DNA of 64,000 nt from Armigeres subalbatus (GCF_024139115.2 NW_026942669.1:124001-188000), one strand, 5' to 3'; numbered from the stretch's first letter, positions 23,614 through 36,061 are shown. The notes: generated from the letters alone by a model not told the origin. Numbers and translations are program-made.

Positions 23614-25119
23614 ACCTGAGTTTTTTTCTAACTTTCTTTTGGTCCTATTTCGTTTTTCTTTTCTTACTATTTATCTTACCAAAAACTGAACAGTTATTCT
23701 CCAATTTTTCGTAATGGTTGGCATCACTCCCGCGCAGGGTATTGATTGGGTCAACACCGTCAACTCCGTTACGGGTTGTTGTCCAGGCTCAAACCGCGGA
23801 AAGTACAGTGAGGGTGGGCATGAATGAAACGAGGGATGTATGTCTTTCACGGTAGTGCCGAATCTCTTTATTTCGAATAGCTGGGATCGCCACCAGTAAG
23901 GCTGTCCTACTACTTTTATTAGGGACGGACTGGGCGTTTGGTTCTTACTGGCGTGGGGGACGAGACATGGGGATGCTTGTGGAGGAGCTAACAAGCTATA
24001 AAATTGGGACCAACGGTTAGAGTAGAGTGGGGCAAGAGTGCGCGTGGGGTAAGAGTACGTTTTCGATTTTTTGAAGTAATAAAAAATGAACTAGCAGCAC
24101 TGCATCAGTTTTACCGGTATTCTGGCCAATTATTATCATGTGTAATTGTAAACTATTTGAATAAACAACAAGGGAGATATGGAGTTAGATAACTTTTTGG
24201 TCATTTTGCTAAAAATAATTGGATTTCCGCAACTAGTATTTCATTACCATATATACGTTCAATCAGGTGAACATTATACCATTTCGATAACCTATTGTAT
24301 TAGTACTTAGTTTAAGTTACCATTTTTGTATTAACTTCAATACTAAAGTCTGCCATTTAGAAATTATAGTTTACTATGATGTAATATTAGTAATAAGAGT
24401 CCTCGGTCTAATTGGTGCTTCAAAATTTCCCTCGGAATGCCACGACGTCGAGTTTTAAATCTCAAAAACTTCATAAAAATTTGTTATTCAACCGTAGTTC
24501 TACTGGACAAATCTTATTTTATAATTTTTATCATGATTTCAATTACTTTCTAGTTTCCAAACAAATGATCCTACTAAAGACTTATAAGCTTTGTGAGTCC
24601 AAATAATTGTCGGTCTAAGTTTTACAGAAAACTTTGAACTCATATCTACTCCGTGGTACTTATGAGGGTGTCGCAAAGTCACTGACCTCTTGCTTCCATC
24701 CTCTCCCTACTAACGGCGTAGATGGGCGTGGCCAGTAGCAGTAATCCTCATCGTTTTGTTATTTAGCATTTTCTCAATTCCTGATAAGGATTTAAAAAAT
24801 AGAACACTGGTTTCCAATCAATGCAACTTGTAGCTCAATACGCGATTAAAAACTTCAAACAAAAGTCACTATTTGATCACTTTTTCGTCATTGTTGGTAA
24901 CTAAAGTTACTATTTTGAACGGCATCAATCGCTACCAGCTCACAACTCAACACGATCAGTTTTATGAGAAAAAAAGTAAAAAAAACTATGTATTCAAAAA
25001 TGGTATTTACAACCCCAAATAACTTTACACCGAGAACCGTTCTGGATATCATTTCTCCTTCCTCGAGATCACTTGCAGCCTCAATAATAATAACACCGTT
25101 CACGATTTTCATTCAACAG
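23614..25119. other. Intergenic or intronic DNA before the host exons
   Basis: No gene seen. About 23671-23994 is open on the minus strand for 107 codons without recognised motifs. The word AGAGTGGGGCAAGAGTGCG (24022) resembles a MITE end, but no matching partner was found. 24964-25119 may be the intron upstream of the exon at 25120. Confidence 0.4.
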
Positions 25120-25724
25120 CTACCGCGACCCCTGTTCGGCCAGCCTAAACGAGGACGACAATCACACCATCAAGCTGGTTGGAAATGCCCAGCGGAAGGC
25201 CGTCACCTTGGCCAAGACGTGCGAGAACACCAACGAACTGCGCGAATGCCGTGCCCCCAAGGACTGGTCCATCCTGGCGCTGCAAAACTCCCGAACCGGC
25301 AAGTCGCACTACCTGGTGATCTGCAAGTGCCCAGCTCACTACCGACTTGGTGAGTTTATGTCCGGCATATTATGAATTCTGTTATTCATAAATGTTTGAG
25401 TTTGATCGTTCTCCCCATAGATTGCATGTGTTCAAAGCTATGTTCTTAGAATTGTTTCTATTTTTGACGATTTTTCCGTTGCTTTCATTCGCAGAGGGAC
25501 CACTTGCCCACGATCAGCCCACGTATGCCGGTTTGCCCGGAATCAACGTGTACGGTATGCTGTGCGTTCCACCAGAATCCTACGCCCCAAAGCCCCTCAA
25601 AACGCCCAGTTCCCAGTCGATCTACAACAAGTGGAAGGTCCGCCCAGCGCCAGTTTCGTCCTATCGCGATACCGAGTACCGATCGTTCCAGAATGAGACC
25701 ATTGCGGCTGCCGCTGCGGAATGA
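25120..25724 (+). CDS. Last two exons of a cysteine-containing host protein, unrecognised
   Basis: Exon A (25120-25349) follows an acceptor ending TTCATTCAACAG and ends CGACTTG before GTGAGT. It reads YRDPCSASLNEDDNHTIKLV onward, with TCENTNELREC, RTGKSHYLVICKC and PAHYRL. Exon B (25495-25724) follows ...CATTCGCAG and completes a GAG codon across the splice (phase 1). It continues GPLAHDQPTYAGLPGINVYG, then MLCVPPESYAPKPLKTPS, and ends in a polyalanine-glutamate C-terminus before TGA. The intron is 145 bases (25350-25494). The regular cysteines and lack of stops suggest a secreted or extracellular protein, but earlier exons and any signal peptide are not visible. Family not recognised. Confidence 0.8.
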
Positions 25725-28700
25725 GCCAGGACATAGAATGCGAGCGAGAGGCTTCAACCACTGAGAAATGAGAGAAAGAGACGAAGAGTATGCTTCATTC
25801 TCGACAGCCAAACCGATTAGTCTTCGTGAATAGTATTTATTACATATATTATTGTATTTATTACATGAAGAGTATTTATTTTATTCAGAGTAGCTTCCAC
25901 TTGGAAGAACACTATTGTTTATCGATCGGTATGGAGATTTAGGCATATCAGGGTCAGTCATTCACCGCAGAATGATATTGTTCGGAGGACGCAAGGTCGG
26001 CTCCCTGTAGGAAATACTAAGAATGCTTCAAACAATTGCTTCAACAACTCCAAACCAATTGAAATGACTACATTTATTATTTTAATAACGATCTTAATTA
26101 GTCATCTTCTTGGTCGGAAGCCTACTTTCATTATTCACCACGTAGAACTGAAACGCAAGATGATGATTAATTAACGCAACCCATTTTTAATGACACGAAA
26201 ATAGCACTGTTATTAGATTTTAAAAGAAACGTTATCTCACATGTACATGTGAAAATAGAAACAAACGAAAGTTCGACATACAATGAGCAAAAATGAATGC
26301 ACATGAATAATTATGCTCATATCACTTCTTTCCACTTCCATCACTGAAGGTGAATCCTAAAATTATAGAAGGCCTCACGCGCTGATCAAGCCTTCAGATG
26401 CCGCCAACACACATAAATCACCTTTGTTCTACGACTCGAGTGACGCAAGTTGTCTTCTTTCATTTAAAAAATAGCGTCTCACGCTTCGCTTGCATCAACT
26501 GACTCGCAGAATAGAGCCAATTATTTTCCCTACTTCGTTTTTGTCGCGCTCGTCAAATGAAATACGCATTCCCTTCGTAGCATCATAATCAGCATTCAAA
26601 GGTATATGTAACCCGAACCTTCGTTGAAGAGAGTAAACTCAGATGTCAATGAAAGTAAATCTGGTAAAAACAGCAACATAATAGGCATATCGCTTTCAGG
26701 AAAATTGGCTTGATCTCCCGCGCATACGATGAGTCGATGGAGGTGGAAAGAAAACAAGGCATCACAGCAGGCGAAAAAAAACTAATAGTAAACAATGCAG
26801 AAAACGAGAGTCATCGTTTTTACTCACTTCAATCTTGCGCACACGCACGAGCATAATAATGATAATAATAGGTTTAGTGGGAGCTACGCGCAGGTTATTA
26901 CTTTATTACTCCAAGGGCAAAAGACTTTAGTTTCATTTTAAACCGTCAAGACCGTCATTAGAGTGCATGGAAGCAGAAAGGAAATGAAAAGCTAACAGAT
27001 CAATTTTTCAAATACAAATCAAAGCAGACAATATGATGGTGACGCATGTCAAAACCAGAGAGAAAATTTTATTTTCCACTGGAACCGGCAATGCGAAAAG
27101 CCGGTGAACTGCTCAAATGAGCGCCAAATTAAGTTTATCTTTTCTTGGATTTCTCTTTTAACATATATCCCAAAAATCAAGCCTACAAGAGTACGTATGC
27201 ATTACCGTTTGAAATTTCCGCAACGATCCGCAACAGAAACTACGATTGCGGAATCATTATTATAGCTAAAACACAATTTATAGAGGAGGAAATGATGAAA
27301 GGAGGAAACACTGTTGTAAATATGCTTCACCACTAAGTTCCTCGCTTGATTTTCCTTTTGATATATTCCATGAATCCGCGAAATAAGCGGCAAGCAGCAT
27401 CCACGATAATAACAATTTTAAAAAGATTCTTAGTTTTAACCAAAACACTGACATTAGATAGTGTAATGCTATAGATAGCGATAATAAATGACTTTTCTAG
27501 CCAGACCGCGCACTTTTGCATACTATTACAATAAAAGTGAAACACAAAATCACTAACGCTAAAGAGGGACAATTATGAAGTAGTTGAGATGAATAAACCA
27601 TACACAAAAAAATGTGTACAATTTGAAAAATAAAATCCAACCCAACCAGAGTTTCACATCAAATCACAAGCCCTTTCCTACCAGGAATCTCCTGCTGGAG
27701 TATGTAACTACTGCCGACGTCCATACGTCTATGTAGTGGACATCCGCACGTCCCTAACTAGCTCTCTAAGCTTGAGATACTCAGGGTTCGCCATCTACCT
27801 ACTTGAGGACTCAACGACACAAAAGACGAAGAAGGGTGGACAAAACAATATAATATCGACGCAATTGCATGCCTAGCCAAAAGGAAAGCGAGTGATTAAG
27901 AAATGAATATAGGGGAAAATACCTATTCTTGGCAGTCTAAGACATTCGCCAAATTGAATGATAAAAATAATGAATAATTACACTAAAACACAGGTATAGT
28001 TCAACTGGTATACATTCGTATGCTCTTCCTTTGATGATTGGTGTTCACTTAATATAATATCTTTTACCACAAACTTAGTAAATTTAATATAAAGTAACAG
28101 GTCAACGTTTCTTCTATTGGCATAGCAATTTCTATTATCAGCAATGATGTTGCTCCCTTCAGCAACTAGACATGGAAGTAGAAAACTAGTAATGTATTGG
28201 TGCCAGATGCTGGTTGTTTATATCCTCTAAAATTCATTCAGAATAATCGGCCGCACGCTCATCTCGCTTCACTCAATTTTGGAAAAAAAATTATTTATTA
28301 TCAAAACTGGCTTAAAACAAAACATGAATTTTAGCCTTGGCATCAATTTTATGTCACGTGGAAGATAGGCAAACACATTTAAACACATTGAAACAAAAAA
28401 ATTACCCTTATGTGGCCAACAAAAAACAGACGTGAATAGCAGATAGGGTACCCGTGTACCCAGATATTCACAATTTCAAAACTTTTATCATTTTTAACCT
28501 ATTTGAATAATTTTGGCCATTTCGGAGAAGGGAACTTACATACTTTTCGTCCGCTGCCAAGATTTACATTTTTGTCTTTTGTAATGCCTTAGAGTCTTCA
28601 CGCGTAAGCAAAAGTCTATCAACCAGTTTCAAATATACAACTTGCTTTTTACGGTCCTTAGATTTGAAGGTCCTTACATGATATGTTTGTTTCATCAAAA

Positions 28701-29276
28701 TAATCATGGGGTTGTGTACAACGACGTAAACTATGTAAAACCAAATCTATACACATAAGATTGAGCTGGAGCCACCTCATTCGTACACTACGTTTCACAG
28801 TTGAATAATTGATAATACCCTAAAAGTAGGCAATTATTTATGGTTGAAATGCGCTATGTAGGAACGGGAATGGTTATGATTTTTTTGATGAGCTTGGAAA
28901 GTATTAAAGTTACAAAAGGAAAACGGTTTTGTCAGCCACATAAGGCTTAAAATACTACGGTGTGGCTATCACTTTTGATATAATTCATGGTCTGAGTAAA
29001 AATCTGAATAGAAGCATTTGTATTCTAACACTTTTTTAAAATAAATGCCAACGCCGGATATTTTGTTCGTAGTTTTGCTAAATTAAATCACATGGGATTG
29101 GGCGTGGTATTTTTTTAGCGTGTGTATGATATGCTCACAAACACATTCTCTCGCTCTATTCCGAAGTGCGCAGCTGCCAAAGAAAACGAACAGTCCCAAT
29201 TTTATTTAGTGAAACATAGAGCAAATATTGGATAAATTTGCTATTTGTGGTGATAATCAAGTGGTAATAAAGTCTA
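25725..29276. other. AT-rich DNA after the host exons
   Basis: The first few hundred bases are probably the 3' UTR; no plus-strand AATAAA was found close to the stop. The rest appears unique and gene-poor. About 27690-27890 is open on plus for some 65 codons (QESPAGVCNYCRRPYVYVVD...), of unknown meaning. Confidence 0.4.
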
Positions 29277-29525
29277 GATTGCTTTGAGAATAGGTCGTAT
29301 GTGCAAAAGAGAGTCTCTCTTTGCTTGTGCTCTCTTTCGCTAATAGATAAGCTAATTTTGCATTTTTTGCTACATTTTCACTTCAGCACGATAGACAAAG
29401 CTATTGTCTTTAGATATATGCCAAGAAATCCGAAATAAACTTTAGTATAGTTCTATAATAATCGAAAGAGAATGAAAGTCAAGAGAGCCTCTCTTTTGCA
29501 CATACGACCTATTCTCAAAGCAATC
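29277..29525. mobile_element. 249-bp MITE with about 44-bp TIRs
   Basis: GATTGCTTTGAGAATAGGTC plus GTATGTGCAAAAGAGAG at the left end is perfectly inverted at the right end, extending further with one mismatch. TA lies on both sides (29275-29276 and 29526-29527), inside a palindromic TCTAGA, so the exact target is slightly ambiguous. Confidence 0.85.
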
Positions 29526-30062
29526 TAGAAGTGTAAAAAGTAGTTTACGTACCTAATTTGTCGTATCATACACGATAAAGAGAAGAAACAGGCGATCCAA
29601 AAAAGTAAGTAACAGTTTGGTTTTCGTCTGCTGCTTTCTTGGGCGATGCAATAATGGCAAGGATTTCGTAGGTGCAAATTTGTTTCGGTGATTAATTCGT
29701 CAAATCTTGCTACTTTTACACAAACAACTTATTCAGATGAAAGCCTAGACTTGAAATTGTGTGATTGAATCAAATTTATGTTCATAAATAGTGTATGTTT
29801 GCTGGAAAACGCAAATATTGTTGCGGGTGCCAACAAATGTCGCACCCTGCCAAAGCCGTATTCTACCCTAGTTACATTTTATTTAATTTTAATTATTTTT
29901 TTTCATTTTCTTGTGTTAGTGGTATGGGTTAGTAATTGTTGTGGCCAATCGATGCGTTGGGGCCCTTTAGCGGACATGCTGGCTGACGGTAACATACCTG
30001 AGCGATTCCAAGCAACAGCATCAAAATTTAAGAAAATTTTTAATTCATGATTTTCTATTGAG
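29526..30062. other. Flanking DNA left of the long-TIR transposon
   Basis: No gene recognised. An open frame at 29778-30050 has one hydrophobic stretch but nothing else to support it. Confidence 0.35.
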
Positions 30063-30602
30063 TTGAAACTTTGCACAGTTTTTCAATTTCATCTAAATCG
30101 TCATTTTTCGATATCAAATCTTCATATTGAGTCACGACTAACTTTTCAAAAGGGTGTATGTGAAAATGGTTCAAAAATATTTAAAAAGCTGCACAGCAAA
30201 AACGGAATGTTCGATTGTTATGATTTTTTCAGCAAAGTTAGACAACTAAATGGTGATTCTTAAGAAAATGTGCACAGTAAAAAAAATTTTTTTTGCCTTT
30301 AAAAATATCATTTTTGTCACAAAAACTCAAATATCTCAAAACCCTATCTTTTTTCGAACGTAATTTTTTTAGGGAAAACGGTCCATTATATTAGCTATCT
30401 ACCATAAAAATTTGGTGATGGTAAACTAATAAACAAAAAAGTTATGACATTTCAAACATTTCACAATTTTCACATATAGTAAACAAAAAAAATTTCCGTG
30501 TATTTTTTTCAAGAATCGCAGTTTGATGCTGATTTTATTGTTAAGGGCCTTGCGTGAGTTAAACAAGTTGTTTGTATGATATTCCATATTTATGTATTCA
30601 TC
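30063..30602 (+). repeat. Left terminal inverted repeat of the 5.3-kb transposon
   Basis: About 540 bases. Matches the complement of 34852-35372 with few differences, including GGTCCATTATATTAGCTATC and CACATTTTCTTAAGAATC (complement). Confidence 0.9.
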
Positions 30603-31741
30603 GATATTAATTATATTATGTATGTATATGTATAAATATTATATGTATAAATAAATAAAAATGAATTAATATTATCCTAAGTATTAAATTAAATGTGGCA
30701 GTTACACAATGTTGTTATAGAAACTCTAAGAGTTTTGGGTTTGAATTTTGGTATGGGTTATGATATCATGAAAACAGTTTATTAATACTTATTTTTTATT
30801 TATTTTTATTCAAATTTTTTAAAATATCGAACACTTTTGAATTATTATCAGCACAGTTTGAGTATAGTTTTGCTTTAATTTTATTTTCCGACAATGGAAT
30901 GAAACAGTGAAATTTTTGGGTTCCTTGGATCGTTTTCGCGTTATTAAATTGCTCGCTGAACTCTGAAGCCTTTATTTCGTACTCTTCAGTAGTAGTAAAA
31001 CAAAATGATAATTTGGTTAAATCTTTTTCTTTTCTACGATTTGCCCAATCAAAAAGTTCTTTCGCAGTTTTAATTGGATGCTCACGTTCTTTGGCTAAAC
31101 TTGCTCTTGTGGCCATGCGCTTTATTGTTCCTCCAATAGCATCACAAGGACCTTTGCCATGTGATGTAGCAAAAAAATGCCATTCTGCATCAATTCCGTA
31201 CATTGATTTAAGGACATAGTTGGAAGAGTACCACGATGACAGCCAATATGGCACCGGACCTTCCACGGGCCAACCCCACACCTCCCGCACTCCTCTCCCA
31301 CCAACATTCGAATGCATCGAACAGCATCGAACAAAAGTTAATTATTCAAATTACTAACCTGTTCACAGCATATTTCCTTACTTCCCGTGATAATGAGCAT
31401 GTTTCTTCAATGAATCCTATGTATTCCGGCTCGAATTGTAATATAAATTAGCAGTTTCGTGCCAATTTAATAGCCGTCCGCGATTTCTGGGTTCATCACT
31501 GCACTTCACTTCTTCTCAAAGGGCATTGGAAAAATCAAGTTTTTACTCACTTCTCCGCACATGAGCAGCCCGAAATGTTGATAGAATGCAAATTAAACAC
31601 CACTTTTTGAAATCAATACTTATTTGAACCGAAAACTTAGTATAAACTGCTAGATTTGCCCGAAAAAAACGATTAAAAACTGATCGCGGAGCGAATGTAA
31701 ACACCGCGGTGCACCGGCACCGGCAGCAGCAAACTAATAAG

Positions 31742-32485
31742 TAGGGTGGCTCAAAAAATAATTTTGCTTCGCCACGCTCAGTTGATTAAGATTTGTAATT
31801 TGGGTGTCATCCAATGGTTTGGGCTGGTTTGAATAGGCTTACCGTGCGCAGGTCGTTTCAGGTTTGTATGACAGTTGATATGGCGAGGTTGAATTTAACA
31901 TTATTCTGATTCTGGCACTCCGTCATTGGGCGATGGCGAGGGGGGAGACCATATGACGGGATGAAATATTTAAGAGCTTCAACTCCATAGACAATCCATA
32001 TTGAATGGTCGTTCCAATAGTTGGGAGTCGATTTTAATCGAGGTTGCGATTCTTTCGCATGATAATTAGGCTTCTCAGAAGGCATCAGTGAAACGTGCAA
32101 TTCAACAAAATACCCAGAATTTGTCTGTGATATCTATCGTACCAGGGGCAGATACTTCATACAAAAAGTGTGACATAAGGGTGAGTATAAAATGCTATAT
32201 TTGCGTTACGTAATCAATGGATCTTTCCTGCGGTGCGGTTTTCGTTCACTGAAGTCTCTGGAATGTTGCTTTCAGCAATGTGGGTTCTCTTTTCGCCAGC
32301 GTTTGGAGGTGAAGTGCCGTAATCAGTGAAATAAAAGGTTTAGTTTCCCATTCTAGTTTTCATACAAACCTGAATCGGCTTGCGTTCAACCAGTTTTTGT
32401 TCAAATCGGTTTTTTTAGGACACTCGGAGCATGGGACGGAATCGAGTGAGCGTGATGATGCTGGGTCGTTTTTTGAATCACCCTA
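31742..32485. mobile_element. hAT-like MITE, TAGGGTGGCTC family
   Basis: Ends are TAGGGTGGCTCAAAAAA and the complement of TAGGGTGATTCAAAAAA. Flanks CTAATAAG (31734-31741) and CTAATATT (32486-32493) agree at six of eight bases, consistent with an aged 8-bp duplication. Subterminal CAGGTTTGTATGA (31858) recurs inverted near 32360. It shares terminal sequence with 4474-5182. Confidence 0.75.
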
Positions 32486-34211
32486 CTAATATTCTTTGTT
32501 TTTTATAAATACGACACCAATACTACTACAGTATATGAAAGTTTTTACTGTACCAATACTATCAAAGCTTTGTTTTGGTACTCAACCCACCTTCACCTTA
32601 AATTGACATAGGCTCGAAAAATTCTTACGATTTTTGTACTGCGACGCTGCTCCATCAGACATGAAATATATCTTTTTGACTTCTTTATGCTTATCAACGC
32701 GTAAAAAGTTAATCATTTTTTCAATGAACAAGTTTACGGATACTGAATCGTGACTTAAATCTTCGGAAATTATAATAAAACTTAAGTGTTCAATTTGCGT
32801 ACTTCCATTAAAATAAATAACGAATGGATGAATTGTAGCTTGTTGTACGTTCCAGTGATGGGACTGCACTTCATCTTGCAATACAAAGCTGTAATTTTCA
32901 GAAAAATCACAAATGACTAAAAATTCAACATTTTGTAATGTATTTTTCGTATTTTTAAAAAGCTGGATTGTTCTGTTTTAATGAAATCGTGAGGATTAAA
33001 CTTTCTAATTTCAAGCAAAAATATGACACAAACTCATCTACAGGTTTTACAATAGTTTCTATGTCACACCTATCCGTGGTCACCATTGCTCAAATGATAA
33101 CTGATCAATATATTTTTCTTCAAACTCAGCGAATAAAGTATTTTCCAATGATGAAGAATCTGGACAATCCGAACAAGATCGTAGATAGCAATTTGATGTT
33201 GTATTTTCACACAAAAGACTACCAGTTAACATTTTAATATCCTTTGTTAAATTGATTCTTTTCAAACTATGTAAAATAAGATTAATATTCTCATGGGTTG
33301 TGCACACACACACATTATGTGTTCCTGAATTGGAAAGAAGCTTACATTGCCTTGGCCGAAGGCTTGCAAATGAGGAAAAACCTATTTTAATATTATCGTC
33401 AATTTCCTTGAAGCGTGTGTACGCTTCTTTCAAAGTCGTATTCATTAATAAACTTTGTATTTTTTGACGCTTTCCATCTTTTTTTACCAATACATAATCA
33501 TTTTGACCAGGCATAGCTCGACTTACTTCATCATCTTCAAAATATTGAACTACTATTTCTTTTGTCTCATCTGTTAATGCAGTACTAGACCTAGTATTTT
33601 TGGTTGAAAGACAGTTATTCTTCAATTGTTTTGCCTCTTTACTGTATTTCTATTGGTTTTGAACTCATCAATGGCATCCTGAATAGACCACGAACTTGGC
33701 AGCATCGACAAAATCAATAATTTTTCTTTCCTTGTCGTGGCTGCATTCGAGAACCTTTCCTTCATATTTATAATTACCTCATCGTAGTCTGTATTTTCCA
33801 CATCATCAGGTCCTAATTTGAAGAGGTTTCTTCGTACAGCTTCGTTTATTTCACGGTATTTTTCTCCGGGTAATAAACGTAGTCCATCTTACTCCATTTA
33901 ATCGGAGTCACTTTTATCCCAGCTATGCCCTCGTTAAAGCGTTCGATGTTGACCTTTTGGATACACTCATCTTCCGATTGATTTGTTGAAACAGATTTCG
34001 CTGATGGTACGGTGGCAAGGCTCTCAGCACTTAATACTTCTGGTAATTCCTCAGTTGTTGTCGATACATCTGGCAATTCCTCAGTTGCTGTCGTTTTCGA
34101 ACTTCCTGCGCTCTGATCAACCGATGATATACAGATTGCTCTTTTGTCAACGTTTAGACGGCAGGACGTGCAAATGCGTAAATTTGTATTCAATGTGGAC
34201 ATTGGAGCATA

Positions 34212-34272
34212 TAGTGTCCAATCTACGAATTACACCGTAACAATGCTAATGCTAATGCTAATGCTAATGCTA
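34212..34272 (+). mobile_element. 61-bp 5'-truncated retroposon with (AATGCT)n tail
   Basis: The exact 20-base duplication AATGTGGACATTGGAGCATA flanks it (34192-34211 and 34273-34292). The insert ends with about five AATGCT units, as expected of target-primed reverse transcription. Removing it would reconnect the transposase N-terminal frame. Confidence 0.85.
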
Positions 34273-34851
34273 AATGTGGACATTGGAGCATAACCAGTCG
34301 CTTTCAGTTTATCTATGGTGCTTTCGGTGAGATTTCGTAACTCTTTTGAACACTTTTTTCCATCAAACGGCCTACAACAGTTGAGAAAGCGGCTACTCAT
34401 GTTGTTCGTAATATTTCAATAAACAAAATCACTTTTAAGTTTTTACTGACTAGTTTGGTGTCATTTGCTTGACTGAAGAAAAAATTACTATAAGATCTTT
34501 AACAACCTTAGTAGTAGTAATTTTTTGCTTTTTCGTGAAACATTGTCATGGTATGTACCTATCATGCATTTGTTGTTGTTGAAGATACCCGTTTCCTCCC
34601 GATCATAAAGTCTATTCTCTAAGAGGTATATTTTTTGCGGGTAAACTATAGACGTACACGTGTATATAAATCTTTGATTTTGCAGCTTTTGTCTTAAAAA
34701 TAACATTTCTGATATGTTTCTATCAACGTTATTATCAACAGGTTTCAACACTATTAAAAGAATTTTTCGCCAGTCACGTGCAATGAAAATTATGACACTA
34801 TCAATACTTTTGATCACAACACTCGATCGTGTCTAAGTTTCTTATAGATGC

Positions 34852-35372
34852 TATGAATAATTAAATCAAAATATCATGAAAACAACTTGTTTAAATCACG
34901 TCCCTTAACAATAAAATCTGCATCAAACTGCAATTCTCGAAATAACTTACACAGAATTTTTTTTTACTAAATGTGAAAATTGTGAAATGTTTGAAATGTC
35001 ATAACTTTTTGTTTATAAGTTTACCATCACCAAATTTTTATGGTAGATAGCTAATATAATGGACCGTTTTCCCTAAAAAATTACGTTCGAAAAAGATAGG
35101 GTTTTGAGATATTTGAGTTTTTGTGACAAAAATGATATTTTTAAAGGCAAATTTTTACTGTGCACATTTTCTTAAGAATCACCATTTAGTTGTCTAACTT
35201 TGCTGAAAAAATCATAACAATCGAACATTCCGTTTTTGCTGTGCAGCTTTTTAAATATTTTTGAACCATTTTCACATACACCCTTTTGAAAAGTTAGTCG
35301 TGACTCAATATGAAGATTTGATATCGAAAAATGACGATTTAGATGAAATTGAAAAACTGTGCAGAGTTTCAA
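34852..35372 (-). repeat. Right terminal inverted repeat of the 5.3-kb transposon
   Basis: About 520 bases, partner of 30063-30602. A 66-codon ORF occurs identically in both repeats only because the DNA is repeated. Confidence 0.9.
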
Positions 35373-35554
35373 ATATTTTCGAAATGGTCACTCAGGATCG
35401 ACTGACATGCCCCCGTGGAATGCCTCACCTGTTACCCGGGGGTATGAGCCACTGGATCTGGATATCCGCCTTGAGATTTGAAGGGTTCCGACTTGCAGGG
35501 TACGGCCGGCGGGGCCGTTTGACTGCCACGAGTAGCTTGACTGGGCCTTGGGGG

Positions 35555-35678
35555 GCGTCCAGAAACCACGTGGTCATATATGGGGGGAGGGGGAGGGGAT
35601 TGCAAAATGACCACGATAAGCCACATGGGGGGAGGGCGGTTTTGCTCTCGAACCACGTGGTCTTTTTTTATACGAAAA
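35555..35678. mobile_element. MITE of the CCACATGG family, copy
   Basis: GCGTCCAGAAACCACGTGGT begins the block and ACCACGTGGTC closes it; the centre has TGACCACGATAAGCCACATG and G-rich runs. Matches 42062-42181 inverted. Confidence 0.65.
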
Positions 35679-36061
35679 GTTTTTGGTGAATAACAATAGC
35701 GGTGTAAAAAATACAAATCATTAAACGCAAAGCGCATCTTAGAACCGATGCCCACGTAGCGTCTTTTCAACTCAGCGTTGAAAAGACGTAGGTGTGCATC
35801 GAAAATAACCGGTAACGCAGCGTCGGTCGCAACGTCGATGCGTATCTGCGTTATTTGACCATCTTAGCCTTAGCCCATTTCCATAAAAAAATAAACGAAA
35901 AAACAGGTTGCGATTCAGTCTCAATTTCCACAAAAAAAAATTGGAAAGAAAAAATGGGAAAATATAAAGAAAAAATTCGCCGCGCCCCCGCCGCAGATGG
36001 TTTTTGGCATCACGCCGCTGACACTTTTGCATTAGCGGACTGCAGCTACAATTTTGAAAAA
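35679..36061. other. Non-coding, with a strong small hairpin
   Basis: CGTCTTTTCAAC (35760) and GTTGAAAAGACG (to 35788) form a perfect 12-bp stem with a 5-base loop. Flanking GATGC and GCATC extend it to about 35747-35800. No gene seen. Confidence 0.5.

Larger units (their letters stand above)
30796..34400 (-). pseudogene. Transposase of the long-TIR transposon, decayed
   Basis: Read from ATG 34398-34400 on the minus strand. The N-terminus has paired cysteines (CCRPF, later RICTSC), suggesting a zinc-binding DNA contact domain, followed by an acidic Ser/Thr-rich linker. Then come KIGFSSFASLRPRQCKLLS, HNVCVCTTHENI, CDFSENYSFVLQDEVQ (about 32850-32920), YFMSDGAASQYKNRKNF (about 32620-32670) and WHFFATSHGKGPCDAIGGT (about 31120-31180). 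It ends at 30796. The acidic residues in SENY, SDGA and GKGPCD blocks fit a DDE-like catalytic core, by analogy only. The frame is broken near 33840, 33630 and 33080, by the 61-bp retroposon in the N-terminal part, and by insertions between KNF and WHFF. I remember similar proteins in other arthropods and cnidarians but cannot name the superfamily. Confidence 0.75.
30063..35372 (-). mobile_element. 5.3-kb DNA transposon with about 530-bp terminal inverted repeats
   Basis: The two ends are inverted copies over more than 500 bases: TTGAAACTTTGCACAG at 30063, and its complement with one change ending at 35372. Between them a decayed transposase lies on the minus strand. Nested inside are a hAT-like MITE (31742-32485) within a further insertion of unknown type (about 31206-32590), and a 61-bp retroposon (34212-34272). 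I could not define a target duplication; weak similarity (CCTGAG) outside both ends leaves a possible extension to about 29999 and 35398. The superfamily is not assigned with confidence. Confidence 0.85.

Noticed and set aside
29778..30050. 90-codon ORF with a hydrophobic segment
   Set aside because: AT-rich, no signal-peptide-like start context, no similarity recognised, ends beside the transposon boundary.
30063..30263. 66-codon ORF present identically at 30063-30263 and 35172-35372 as a conserved peptide
   Set aside because: The identity is due to the terminal inverted repeats of one transposon.
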